From NCBI GenBank assembly GCA_002737665.1, contig NSIF01000016.1, positions 1-36,352 on the forward strand: a stretch of 36,352 bases of DNA, in the 5' to 3' direction. This document shows, piece by piece, positions 8,494 through 16,338 of this stretch. The notes under the pieces were generated by a model, which made no database searches, had not been told where the DNA came from, and saw nothing but the letters and a program-made list of their open reading frames with translations. A program made the translations under genes and the position numbers. How positions within the stretch are numbered: the first letter of the stretch is position 1; each line of letters opens with the position of its first letter. The DNA is from Flavobacteriales bacterium. Lineage in GTDB: Bacteria > Bacteroidota > Bacteroidia > Palsa-965.

Positions 8494-9260
8494 AGACTCC
8501 AACCATCATCGACCAGAATATTCTGACCGTTCACAAAAGTTGAAGCATCACTCAATAAGAAGAGTAATGTACCGCAAATATCCTGTTCTTTCAGCAAACC
8601 TTTCGTATTGCCAAAAGAATTGTATTGTTGAATAAAAGAATCAGGTTGATTATTCTCTATTCCTCCTGGAGAAATTGAATTGCAACGGATATTTTTCCCT
8701 TTAAAATAGCGCGACATGTATTTTGTTAAATGAATGACGCCGGCTTTCAAAACAGCATACTCTACAGGCATTGTCATTGGTGTACCATCATAAATTTCAA
8801 AACGAGGTGGCACAACACCATAAACTGAAGCCAAGTTCACAATATTACCAGCATTTTGATTCATAAAATAATTAGCAAAATGTTTGGAGCAACTAAAATA
8901 CCCACCCACATGCATCCCCACATTTTCTACAAAATCGTGATAGGCTACATCTTCAAAAACTTTACCATAGTTTTTATTACGTGGATAAGCATTATTTACC
9001 AAAGCATCGATTTTTCCAAATTTAGCATGTGTAGTTTCAATCAATACCTCAACAGAGGAATCAGAAGTAACATCTAAAGAGCAAAATATTGCGCGCCCTT
9101 CAAATCTACTCGCTAGATCAAGAACTAATTCCTTCCCTGAAGCATCACTTTTATCTGCTACAACTACACTACCGCCAGCAACACAAATAGCTTCGCAAAA
9201 TACTCGGCCGAGCAAACCTGCTCCACCAGTTACAACAATAACTTTTCCTTTCAGTTCCAT
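8490..9260 (-). CDS. SDR-family oxidoreductase (PtmA-like)
   Basis: A classical short-chain dehydrogenase of 256 residues: NAD(P)-binding TGGAGLLG near the N-terminus, NNAYPRN in place of NNAG, the catalytic Ser in VNLASVYG, YAVLK (YxxxK) and a C-terminal NGQNILVDDGWSL. The start is set at the ATG at 9260, one base after the preceding stop; the track's MKNN extension uses a TTG. The TGGAGLLG opening recalls PtmA, an SDR in flagellin nonulosonate (legionaminic acid) modification loci, and the gene context agrees. The precise substrate is not known. It is last in the three-gene unit aminotransferase-methyltransferase-SDR. Confidence 0.75.
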   Translation of the reverse strand: MELKGKVIVVTGGAGLLGRVFCEAICVAGGSVVVADKSDASGKELVLDLASRFEGRAIFCSLDVTSDSSVEVLIETTHAKFGKIDALVNNAYPRNKNYGKVFEDVAYHDFVENVGMHVGGYFSCSKHFANYFMNQNAGNIVNLASVYGVVPPRFEIYDGTPMTMPVEYAVLKAGVIHLTKYMSRYFKGKNIRCNSISPGGIENNQPDSFIQQYNSFGNTKGLLKEQDICGTLLFLLSDASTFVNGQNILVDDGWSL

Positions 9261-9261
9261 A

Positions 9262-9999
9262 TTATTTTTCAATTTCTAAAATTGACCAATTCATTAAATA
9301 GCCTGCAGAAATTTGCAATCGACCCTTTTCAGAATTCACCGTAAAAGTACCAATCCCAGTTCCCTCAAATGTAAAATCAATTTCAGGAATAAATTCATGT
9401 AATTTAAATTTATTTACCTTATTAGTTAGCCATTTCGAAACTGTTTTGGAAGAATAAGTATTGTAAGAAAATCCCAAACCGACTGATTCATTCGACTGAC
9501 TATGGTCAAGAAGTTTTGCAAAAATATCTACGTTGTGATGCAAATTAAAAAGCGAACTGGCATAAATTTTCCCCCCTGGCTTTGTAATACGAATTAATTC
9601 TTGCAATGCCTTCTCAGGTTCATCTAACCAAGATAAAGTTTGCCAACAACAAACTAAGTCATACTTATTATCAGGAATGTGTTTGAGGTTATAAATATTC
9701 GCTTGAATATAAGTACATGAAGGACCATTTAATTCCTGGGCCAACTTCAATCCATCTTCATTAAAATCGGAAAGCATGAAACGAGCATTCGGATAAATAG
9801 AACGCAGGTGAAAAGAAAGTGTTCCTCCACCACAAGCAATGTCAGCTATGTCTTTAAATATTTTCCCGGAATCTAACAAAAGTGTTTCGAGAAATTTTTG
9901 TTGCTCCGTTTTAACAATAGATTTGGCATAATATTTCTTTGTCTCCTCACTGTTCGCTTGGAGTGCCTTTACATAATCATTTCCTTGCTCGTCGCCCAT
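9262..9999 (-). CDS. Class I SAM-dependent methyltransferase
   Basis: A 245-residue protein with SAM motif I IADIACGGGTLSFHL (about 51-65), LSDFN at the end of strand 2, YDLVCCWQTLSWLDEPEKALQEL and KPGGKIYASSLFN (motif III-like). This is the ordinary Methyltransf_11/25 layout. It is tightly packed: its ATG directly abuts the TAG of the upstream class III aminotransferase, and the SDR begins 1 bp after its stop, so the three are surely co-transcribed. It probably methylates the sugar, an amino group or an acyl substituent of the nonulosonate glycan (inference). A C6 run (9571-9576) lies in the coding sequence. Confidence 0.75.
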   Translation of the reverse strand: MGDEQGNDYVKALQANSEETKKYYAKSIVKTEQQKFLETLLLDSGKIFKDIADIACGGGTLSFHLRSIYPNARFMLSDFNEDGLKLAQELNGPSCTYIQANIYNLKHIPDNKYDLVCCWQTLSWLDEPEKALQELIRITKPGGKIYASSLFNLHHNVDIFAKLLDHSQSNESVGLGFSYNTYSSKTVSKWLTNKVNKFKLHEFIPEIDFTFEGTGIGTFTVNSEKGRLQISAGYLMNWSILEIEK

Positions 10000-11379
10000 C
10001 TAATTATATTTTCTGAACACAGGTTTTATAGCACGTCCTACTAAATATTTTTCCACACCATCATGCAGCGCAGCTTTATAAACTTTCAATGATTTTTCGA
10101 CAGCAGCAAGCGTCAAATCTAATTCAGTTGAACCATGTGAATAAGAAAGTGCTACCCAAGGAATTAAGACTCCGTTCTTGATCATTTCTTGAGAAAACAA
10201 AGTTCTAAATTCAAGTGACGCTTGACCATTTTTATCTTTCGTAAAATAATAAGGTGAACAGGCGAAACCTTCAGCACTGAAATTATTCTCAATACCAAGG
10301 TTTTTTGATATTGAATTCATTCCTGTAATTAACTTTTTACCATAATCCCACAAATGTGAAGTTACAGCTAAGGTCTTGTAAACCTCCACCGTCTTTATAA
10401 ATGCCCCAAAAGCCGACATTTCAGATCCATGTGTAGTTGAAATCAAAAAAACGCGTTCAGCACCCTCATTACGAATTCCGCCAAGATCCATGATTTCTTT
10501 TTTACCAACAAGTGCAGCCAATGCAAATCCATTTGCCATTCCTTTTCCAAACGTAGCCAAATCGGGCTCAATATCATACACCTTCATTGCGCCCTGCAAA
10601 TCCCACCGAAAGCCTGTAATCATTTCATCCAAAATAAAAACAGCACCATTTTTTTTACAGAGTGCTTTTACCTGATGAAGAAAATTTAATGTTTTAGCTG
10701 TACATGCTATTTTATCTGTACAAGTTGTTTTATTTCCACAAGCTGTTTTATCTAAAATAAGTTTCCCATCGCCAGCACAAGGAGAAACAAAAGTTGCGGG
10801 TTCAAGAATAACACATGCAATTTGATTTGGATATTCCGCAAATAATTTTTCAAGCGAAGCAATATCATTGTAATTAAATTTCAAACTATTCGCCTTTTCC
10901 TCAGAAGGAATGCCTTTATCCATTGGAGTAGTGCCAATAAACCAATCGTCATACGTAAAGAAAGGATGTTCTGCAGCCATCGCTACAAATTTCTTTCCAG
11001 TATAGGCACGTGCAAGTTTGACAGCTGCTGTGGTAACAATTGAACCGTTCTTAGCAAACTTAACCTGATCTGCCCATGGGAAAAGACTAACCATTAATTC
11101 CGCCGCTTCTAATTCAGACAAGGAAGCACGTGTAAGGTTATTGCCCTTTCTAATTTCTGCAATACCAGCTTCAGAAATTTCATCGTAATTATAACCAACA
11201 GTTACAGAACGCAAGCCCATTCCATAATCCAAAAATTTATTTCCATCGGGATCAAATACATAAGCACCTTTTCCGTGAGACAGAATTTGAGGTGCATTCA
11301 AAGGATATTGATCATCGCCACGACTGTAGGTATGAGCGCCACCAGGAATTACTTTATTTAATCGATCACTGTAATTCAT
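10000..11379 (-). CDS. Class III PLP-dependent aminotransferase / glutamate-1-semialdehyde aminomutase-like
   Basis: A 459-residue fold-type I PLP enzyme: N-terminal RLNKVIPGGAHTYSRG and KGAYVFDPDGNKFLDYGMGLRSVTVGY are strongly GSA-aminomutase-like, FILDEMITGFR (about 248-258) is the PLP-contacting Asp segment and Lys279 in TFGKGMANG is the Schiff-base lysine. Enzymes of this group in sugar loci are not haem-synthesis enzymes and may transaminate or isomerise amino-sugar-related substrates. An unusual Cys-rich insertion (residues 210-230) made of hexapeptide repeats separates ILEPAT from FLHQVKALCKKNG. The gene starts a new unit after a probable terminator behind neuA and abuts the methyltransferase downstream. 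Confidence 0.8.
   Translation of the reverse strand: MNYSDRLNKVIPGGAHTYSRGDDQYPLNAPQILSHGKGAYVFDPDGNKFLDYGMGLRSVTVGYNYDEISEAGIAEIRKGNNLTRASLSELEAAELMVSLFPWADQVKFAKNGSIVTTAAVKLARAYTGKKFVAMAAEHPFFTYDDWFIGTTPMDKGIPSEEKANSLKFNYNDIASLEKLFAEYPNQIACVILEPATFVSPCAGDGKLILDKTACGNKTTCTDKIACTAKTLNFLHQVKALCKKNGAVFILDEMITGFRWDLQGAMKVYDIEPDLATFGKGMANGFALAALVGKKEIMDLGGIRNEGAERVFLISTTHGSEMSAFGAFIKTVEVYKTLAVTSHLWDYGKKLITGMNSISKNLGIENNFSAEGFACSPYYFTKDKNGQASLEFRTLFSQEMIKNGVLIPWVALSYSHGSTELDLTLAAVEKSLKVYKAALHDGVEKYLVGRAIKPVFRKYN
10690..10752 (-). repeat. 18-bp in-frame tandem repeat (3.5 units) inside the aminotransferase gene
   Basis: On the coding strand three 18-bp units follow each other, GATAAAACAGCTTGTGGA, AATAAAACAACTTGTACA and GATAAAATAGCATGTACA, and then a half unit GCTAAAACA. 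They encode DKTACG-NKTTCT-DKIACT-AKT, with a Cys every six residues. Units differ at only a few positions, which suggests recent expansion. Confidence 0.9.
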
Positions 11380-11397
11380 AATAAATGAAATTCAAAA

Positions 11398-11432
11398 AAG
11401 AAAAAAACAAATCTCAATATATTTTGAGAAAA
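11398..11432 (-). terminator. Probable intrinsic terminator after the neuA gene
   Basis: On the minus strand TCTCAA-aatata-TTGAGA forms a 6-bp stem with a 6-nt loop, followed by TTTGTTTTTTT. It lies in the 109-bp gap between the CMP-sugar synthetase and the class III aminotransferase. The stem is AT-rich and weak. Confidence 0.5.
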
Positions 11433-11488
11433 TTTAGATTTCAACCTTTTGATTTATAATTCTTTTATTGATTTTTATAATTTGATTT

Positions 11489-12220
11489 TTATTCTAAAGT
11501 TCCCTCTTCTTTTGCTTTCATTAATGTTTCAATGAGCATAAAATCAACAAGATCGTCAATTTCAAATGATTTCCATTTTGGCATTTCAAATCCCAATGTT
11601 TTTTCGTGATAAAATGTTTTACGCTGGCGTAGAGCTGTCACCTTGGAAATATACATACTCCCTTCAAAAAAATAAACGTCGTCAATTTCCTGTCTACGTT
11701 TGAATATGAAATTTTCACCTGCATACGAAGTGATGAAATGTTCTTTGTTTTTCAATGCAAGAAATGCAGGATTGCCGCTCTCCGTTCTGCAAATTCCTAC
11801 TACACTTTCAGCACCCTCTGTATGTTGTAACAAATTAAATGCGCTAAGAATATCCTGATCATCTCGCTGTGGCGATGTGGCTTCCAACATACACACATAA
11901 TCAAACTCCTCCCCTACATTCTCAAAATAAGCTAAAGCATGTAAAACAACATCTATTGATGTCGAAGTATCTGTCGCTAATTCAAGCGGACGCATAAAAG
12001 GAACTTCAGCATTGAATTGAAGTGCAACATCAGCTATTTCCTGACTATCAGTTGAAACAACAACCCTTCCATTTATTTTTTCTGCAACAGCCAAAGCCGT
12101 TTCAATAGTCCAAGCAACTAATGGTTTTCCCAACATCGGAAGTGTATTTTTCCCCGGAAGCCCTTTGCTTCCACCACGTGCAGGAATTAAAAATAAAACA
12201 CTCGGCTTAGTTGGAGTCAT
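11489..12220 (-). CDS. neuA: CMP-nonulosonic acid synthetase (acylneuraminate cytidylyltransferase family)
   Basis: A 243-residue protein carrying the family's CTP-binding N-terminus FLIPARGGSKGLPGKNTLPMLGKPLVAWTIE, then VVSTDSQEIADVA, YVCMLEATSPQRDDQDI and a late FEIDDLVDFMLIE. It activates a nine-carbon sugar acid to its CMP form for transfer by sialyltransferase-type enzymes. Sequence alone does not say whether the sugar is sialic, legionaminic or another acid. The ATG at 12220 is preferred; the track's start at 12247 is a GTG that would lengthen the overlap with the preceding gene from 14 to 41 bp. The overlap implies translational coupling with the CBS-aminotransferase. The symbol denotes the family, not a proven substrate. 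Confidence 0.85.
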   Translation of the reverse strand: MTPTKPSVLFLIPARGGSKGLPGKNTLPMLGKPLVAWTIETALAVAEKINGRVVVSTDSQEIADVALQFNAEVPFMRPLELATDTSTSIDVVLHALAYFENVGEEFDYVCMLEATSPQRDDQDILSAFNLLQHTEGAESVVGICRTESGNPAFLALKNKEHFITSYAGENFIFKRRQEIDDVYFFEGSMYISKVTALRQRKTFYHEKTLGFEMPKWKSFEIDDLVDFMLIETLMKAKEEGTLE

Positions 12221-13679
12221 TGAGCTTTCGCGTTTTGAAAATGGCACTTACTGCTTTAAGAATACTATTTTGTTCTTCAGCAGAAATAGTAACTGAAGAA
12301 GGCAAACTTATTCCATTTCTTGAAAGGTGATCGGTCACAGGAAATGTTTGTCCATTTCTTACATATTCTAAATAAGGTGGCATAGCATGTAGCGGATAAA
12401 AAACGGGGCGAGTTTCTACTCCATTCTTCATTAACTTTTCTATTAATTCATCACGCGATACACCACCTTTAGGATCAATAATTGCTGTGTACAGCCAATA
12501 ACCATTAAACGCCCATTCCATTTCAGGTGGAATCGTAATATGCGTATTGACACTTAAACCCGCATTATAAACAGCAGCCATGTTTCTTTTCGCTTTCACA
12601 AATTCATCTAATCGTTCCAATTGAGCAACACCAATAGCAGCTTGAATATTTGTCATGCGATAATTAAATCCAACGAAATCGTGCCAATATCTTTTTTGTT
12701 TCGACATTCCATGATCACGAAGTACCATTGCTTTGTTACAAACATTTTCATCTTTAAATAAAACCATTCCACCTTCACCTGTTGTAATTGTTTTATTTCC
12801 GAAGAAACTAAAAGTTGCTGCATCTCCAAATGAGCCAACATGCTGACCTTTATAAAGCGCACCCAAAGCTTCAGCACAATCTTCAATCACTAACAAATTA
12901 TGTTCTTTGGCAATTGCCATCAATTCATCCATGTGACAAGGATGTCCATAAATATGGACAGGCATTATGGCTTTTGTTTTTGGAGTAATTAATTTTTTAA
13001 CTGCCTCCGGAGAAAGTGTCCAGGTTTCAGCATCAACATCTGCAATAACAGGCGTTGCTCCTGTGTAAATGACTCCGTTAATTGATGCAGCAAACGTTAA
13101 ATCAGGTACAATTACTTCATCGCCTTCACCAATTCCAAGTGCGACAAGCGCAAGGTGAATAGCAACAGTTCCATTGCTAACAGCAACACCGTATTGCATG
13201 GCAGAATATTCAGCAAATACTTGTTCGAATTTTTTTACGTAAGCACCTTGAGAAGAAATCCATCCTGTGGTAATACATTCGGTAACATATTTTAATTCGT
13301 TACCATTCAACAATGGAGTCATTACAGGAATACGATGCGCCCTTGTAAAACTTGCATAATCAACAGGTACATTATTTTCATCGACAAGTGGAATATGTCT
13401 AATCCGATCGGTTATTGTTGCTTGAATCTGATCTATTGGCGTGGTAACAGGTAAGGATGTGTATTTTGTCTGCATGACATCCATCACTTTACTCTCCACC
13501 GATTTACCATCAATCAAAGCACGACGAATATCTCCATCTGTAACTACACCAATTAATTTACCAGATTGGTCAACTACGAAACAAGTTCCCTGTGCATTGG
13601 AATCGATAATTTTAAGGGCATCCTTTACTGCTCGATCGGCGGTAATAATGAATTCATTAATTTCAGGACTGTGGCTCAT
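12207..13679 (-). CDS. DegT/DnrJ/EryC1/StrS aminotransferase with N-terminal CBS-domain pair
   Basis: A 490-residue fusion. Residues 1-117 are a CBS pair (ALKIIDSNAQGTCFVVDQSGKLIGVVTDGDIRRALIDG and VTTPIDQIQATITDRIRHIPLVDENNVP), a nucleotide-sensing module. Residues 118-490 form a complete sugar aminotransferase with GWISSQGAYVKKFE, SNGTVAIHLAL, VIEDCAEALGALYKG and the PLP lysine K296 in FFGNKTITTGEGGM. Enzymes of this class put the 4-amino group onto a 4-keto sugar nucleotide, the LegC/PglE step in legionaminic acid synthesis. CBS pairs occur in this pathway type on the nucleotidyltransferase PtmE; here the pair is on an aminotransferase. It has its own -7 box and overlaps neuA by 14 bp. Confidence 0.85.
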   Translation of the reverse strand: MSHSPEINEFIITADRAVKDALKIIDSNAQGTCFVVDQSGKLIGVVTDGDIRRALIDGKSVESKVMDVMQTKYTSLPVTTPIDQIQATITDRIRHIPLVDENNVPVDYASFTRAHRIPVMTPLLNGNELKYVTECITTGWISSQGAYVKKFEQVFAEYSAMQYGVAVSNGTVAIHLALVALGIGEGDEVIVPDLTFAASINGVIYTGATPVIADVDAETWTLSPEAVKKLITPKTKAIMPVHIYGHPCHMDELMAIAKEHNLLVIEDCAEALGALYKGQHVGSFGDAATFSFFGNKTITTGEGGMVLFKDENVCNKAMVLRDHGMSKQKRYWHDFVGFNYRMTNIQAAIGVAQLERLDEFVKAKRNMAAVYNAGLSVNTHITIPPEMEWAFNGYWLYTAIIDPKGGVSRDELIEKLMKNGVETRPVFYPLHAMPPYLEYVRNGQTFPVTDHLSRNGISLPSSVTISAEEQNSILKAVSAIFKTRKLNDSN

Positions 13680-13699
13680 TAATTTTTAATTTCTGATAT

Positions 13700-13707
13700 C
13701 AAAGTTA
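13700..13707 (-). promoter_or_regulatory. -7 promoter box of the CBS-aminotransferase gene
   Basis: The minus strand reads TAACTTTG, matching TAnnTTTG, 20 nt before the ATG and inside the 59-bp gap after the GNAT/TIM gene. A TTG lies 23 nt further upstream, somewhat far for a -33 element. Confidence 0.45.
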
Positions 13708-13738
13708 CAATAATTGGGGTAAAAATTGGACAAGCATT

Positions 13739-15013
13739 TTAAAAAGCAATTTTAGAAAACAACAGATTTTCCAATCCTTTCAATTCAGCTGCACTTTGTT
13801 TTCTAACCTCCAAAACATGCAATGACTGAGGTACTTGTTTTAAAAAGGGTAAAAACCAGTAATTCTCATCAAACGGTTTATTATTGTCTTGTAAGCCATC
13901 ATTATCAGAATGATGAATACAACGAGTAAAAGGAAGGATTTTTTGAGTCGCCTCAGCTAAATTAAAATTTAACGTATTAGCGGAAACTTTTAAATGGGCT
14001 GTGTCGAACAATATGCCACATCGCGGGTCAGCAATTTCCTCAATCATAAGCAACATTTCATCGGCTTCTACATTCAGTAATGGATTTAAGCCGTTCGTAT
14101 AAACATTCATTTTTGCTAACACATTATTTTCCAACAAAAAACCAGTAGGTAAATCCAATGTTGCATGGAGCACTTCACGAATTGATGCCAAAAAATAATG
14201 CCAATGCTTTGCACGATCAAATGAAGCTATTTTACTTAGTTCTTTGCCAAGTTCAGCAGGTTGAGGATCGACACAAAAGCCAGCATGAGCGGAAAAAAAA
14301 GGAGCACCAACCGCAAAACTCAATTGTATTCCACGAACACAATGCGAAATTGATTTTCGACGAATTTCTTCGTCGCCACTACCTAAATTTAAAACAAAAG
14401 GAATTTCAGGCGCAGGGAAATAATTATGAGCAAATCGTTTGATTGGCGCGTTTAAAAATAATTCCTCTAGCTCTGGACTAAATGCCATGCCAGAAGAAAA
14501 TTCCAGAATAAAATTATTTTCTTTTGCAACATCAATGATATTTTCTGCCGTCTGTCCCGCGAACGCAAGAGAACTTATTACTGCTTGCTTCGAAACGGGT
14601 AGCTGCCATTCATAAAACCCAAATAATTCTTTTTTTTCTATGAGTTGAAAATCAAACTGCTCATACAATTTTATGGCTGCTTCATTCACATGATCAACAG
14701 CTAACTTTACTTTAGATAATCCAATGGAGCTTGCAGAAGCCATCAACCGGCCCATCATTATTCTTCCCAATCCTTTTCCAATGGAATTACTCTTAACCGC
14801 AATACCTAACCAAATTGTTTCTCCTTCCCTATCGAGATGTCCATATGCTTTAACATCGCCATCCTCTTCAATGACCCAGGTACAAAGGTGGTTTTCAATA
14901 ACTGTAAATGGGCGAGAAGAAAAATAGCGAAAGGAGTCCAATGATTTGCCGGCCTGAGCAACAAATTGCTCAAGTAATATAATGTTCGAACTGTTAACGC
15001 GAATAAATTTCAT
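13739..15013 (-). CDS. Bifunctional GNAT acetyltransferase / xylose isomerase-like TIM-barrel protein
   Basis: A 424-residue fusion. Residues 1-143 are a GNAT N-acyltransferase with the acetyl-CoA loop AVKSNSIGKGLGRIMM and the C-terminal VNEAAIKLYEQFDFQLIEKKE. Residues about 145-424 look like a sugar isomerase/endonuclease IV-type TIM barrel with a full metal-ligand set in order: HAGF, GFLLENN, FDTAHLKVSA, IHHSDND and HVLEVR. The GNAT could supply the N-acetyl group of the nonulosonate precursor (the LegH/PseH role). The barrel could act as a sugar epimerase or isomerase. Both roles are inferred from position: it starts 13 bp after neuB in the same unit. No signal peptide is present, so it is cytoplasmic. 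Confidence 0.75.
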   Translation of the reverse strand: MKFIRVNSSNIILLEQFVAQAGKSLDSFRYFSSRPFTVIENHLCTWVIEEDGDVKAYGHLDREGETIWLGIAVKSNSIGKGLGRIMMGRLMASASSIGLSKVKLAVDHVNEAAIKLYEQFDFQLIEKKELFGFYEWQLPVSKQAVISSLAFAGQTAENIIDVAKENNFILEFSSGMAFSPELEELFLNAPIKRFAHNYFPAPEIPFVLNLGSGDEEIRRKSISHCVRGIQLSFAVGAPFFSAHAGFCVDPQPAELGKELSKIASFDRAKHWHYFLASIREVLHATLDLPTGFLLENNVLAKMNVYTNGLNPLLNVEADEMLLMIEEIADPRCGILFDTAHLKVSANTLNFNLAEATQKILPFTRCIHHSDNDGLQDNNKPFDENYWFLPFLKQVPQSLHVLEVRKQSAAELKGLENLLFSKIAF

Positions 15014-15026
15014 TTTAAAAATGTAA

Positions 15027-16049
15027 TTAGAAATTAAAATCTTGCAAATCAGTTCCAGTAAACGCCTCGTCCTTATTCACATCTTTCAATAATTTCTTCC
15101 CAATAACTAATTCCAACATTTTGGGTGCTAATCCATTTGCCGGACGTTTAAATCCGATATGTTCTGCAGAAAGAATTGTTCCTTTTTTTAAGTCTAATTT
15201 AGCAACTATACTTCTGCGCATACCGAAAGTATTTTTTACTTCAGCAGCCGATGGGTTTTTGATTCCGTCACCAATACATTTTTCAATGTTTCGTACACCC
15301 TGAATTAATTCCAAGAATTCCTTTGGCTCCAGAGAACTGGAATGGTCAGGACCGGGCAATTCTTTATTGAGTGTAAAATGTTTCTCAATTACTTCAGCGC
15401 CTAAAGCAACCGCTGCAAAACACGCATAATTATTAGGTACATGATCCGAATAGCCGATTGTGACATTTAACTCATCGCGCATCGTTATCATGGCGCTGAT
15501 GTTTGTGTCTTCAATTTTTGAAGGATAATCGGTGTTGCATTGCAATACAACTAAATTTTTATTTCCTGTACTGTGAATGGCTTCAACCGCTTCTCTCACT
15601 TCTTGCATCGTTGCCATTCCTGTCGAAATAATTAGCTGCTTGCCAAATTTTGCAACATATTTCAAGAACGGTGTTTCCACTAATTGGCCGGAAGCAATTT
15701 TGAATCCGTCAACACCAATACTGTTCAATAAATCAGCATCTTCTAAATTATAGGGAGTCGACAAAAAACGGATTCCTTTTTTATCGCAATGATCTTTAAT
15801 AGTTTTGAAAGCATCTCGACTCAATTCGAGTTTTTTCAACATATCGAATTGCGATTCATTTTTATCAGTCACTTGAAGCTGGTAATTTGCTTTGGGTGAA
15901 TTGGCAGTAACAATTTGTTCCGCCCTGAAAGTCTGAAATTTCACACAATCAGCACCAATCTCAACAGCTTTATCAACCAGTTGCAGTGCTAATTCAAGAC
16001 TTCCATTGTGATTCACACCCGCCTCAGCAATTATAAAAACTCTTACCAT
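15027..16049 (-). CDS. neuB: N-acetylneuraminate/legionaminate synthase family protein
   Basis: A full-length 340-residue NeuB-family synthase. Its TIM barrel opens with FIIAEAGVNHNGSLELA and contains DCVKFQTF, STPYN, GFKIASG, ISTGMA, GYSDH and EKHFTLNKELPGPDHSSSLEP. The C-terminal SAF (antifreeze-like) domain starts near residue 280 (RRSIVAKLDLKKGTIL) and carries GFKRPANGL. It condenses phosphoenolpyruvate with a six-carbon 2-amino sugar to a nonulosonic acid. The segment VLQCNTDYPSKIEDTNI looks more like the NeuB/LegI side than pseudaminate synthase, but this is a judgement by eye. It is first in the minus-strand series, behind a TAnnTTTG box. Confidence 0.9.
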   Translation of the reverse strand: MVRVFIIAEAGVNHNGSLELALQLVDKAVEIGADCVKFQTFRAEQIVTANSPKANYQLQVTDKNESQFDMLKKLELSRDAFKTIKDHCDKKGIRFLSTPYNLEDADLLNSIGVDGFKIASGQLVETPFLKYVAKFGKQLIISTGMATMQEVREAVEAIHSTGNKNLVVLQCNTDYPSKIEDTNISAMITMRDELNVTIGYSDHVPNNYACFAAVALGAEVIEKHFTLNKELPGPDHSSSLEPKEFLELIQGVRNIEKCIGDGIKNPSAAEVKNTFGMRRSIVAKLDLKKGTILSAEHIGFKRPANGLAPKMLELVIGKKLLKDVNKDEAFTGTDLQDFNF

Positions 16050-16054
16050 AGGAT

Positions 16055-16062
16055 CAAAGGTA
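16055..16062 (-). promoter_or_regulatory. -7 promoter box of the neuB operon
   Basis: The minus strand reads TACCTTTG, matching TAnnTTTG, with only 5 nt to the ATG. This predicts a nearly leaderless transcript. The rest of the 289-bp gap up to 16338 shows no convincing gene. Confidence 0.5.
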
Positions 16063-16338
16063 GGAAATTGACAGAAAAAATTCCCCCGACCAAAGCGAGA
16101 GAATTAAAGGATTTTTAAGCTAATTTATTTCAATGTATCAATTATCCTATTTTCAGGATTTTTTATTAAGTTTTACGTTCTCTTTAAAACATAAAAAGTA
16201 CAATTTTACAAAAGTACAATGACAAAAAAATCAGCAAAATCAAAAGTCTCAGATTACCAACACTGAACTTGATACGAAGCACAAAACTTCATTTAACCAA
16301 GAATTGCTTAACATAGGAGGTGCTGTTATGGGCTGGTT

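Noticed and set aside
14158-14442. 94-residue plus-strand ORF within the GNAT/TIM gene
   Set aside because: Shadow frame of a well-supported fusion gene.
16219-16266. 15-codon ORF MTKKSAKSKVSDYQH
   Set aside because: Too short and without context; it resembles no leader peptide.
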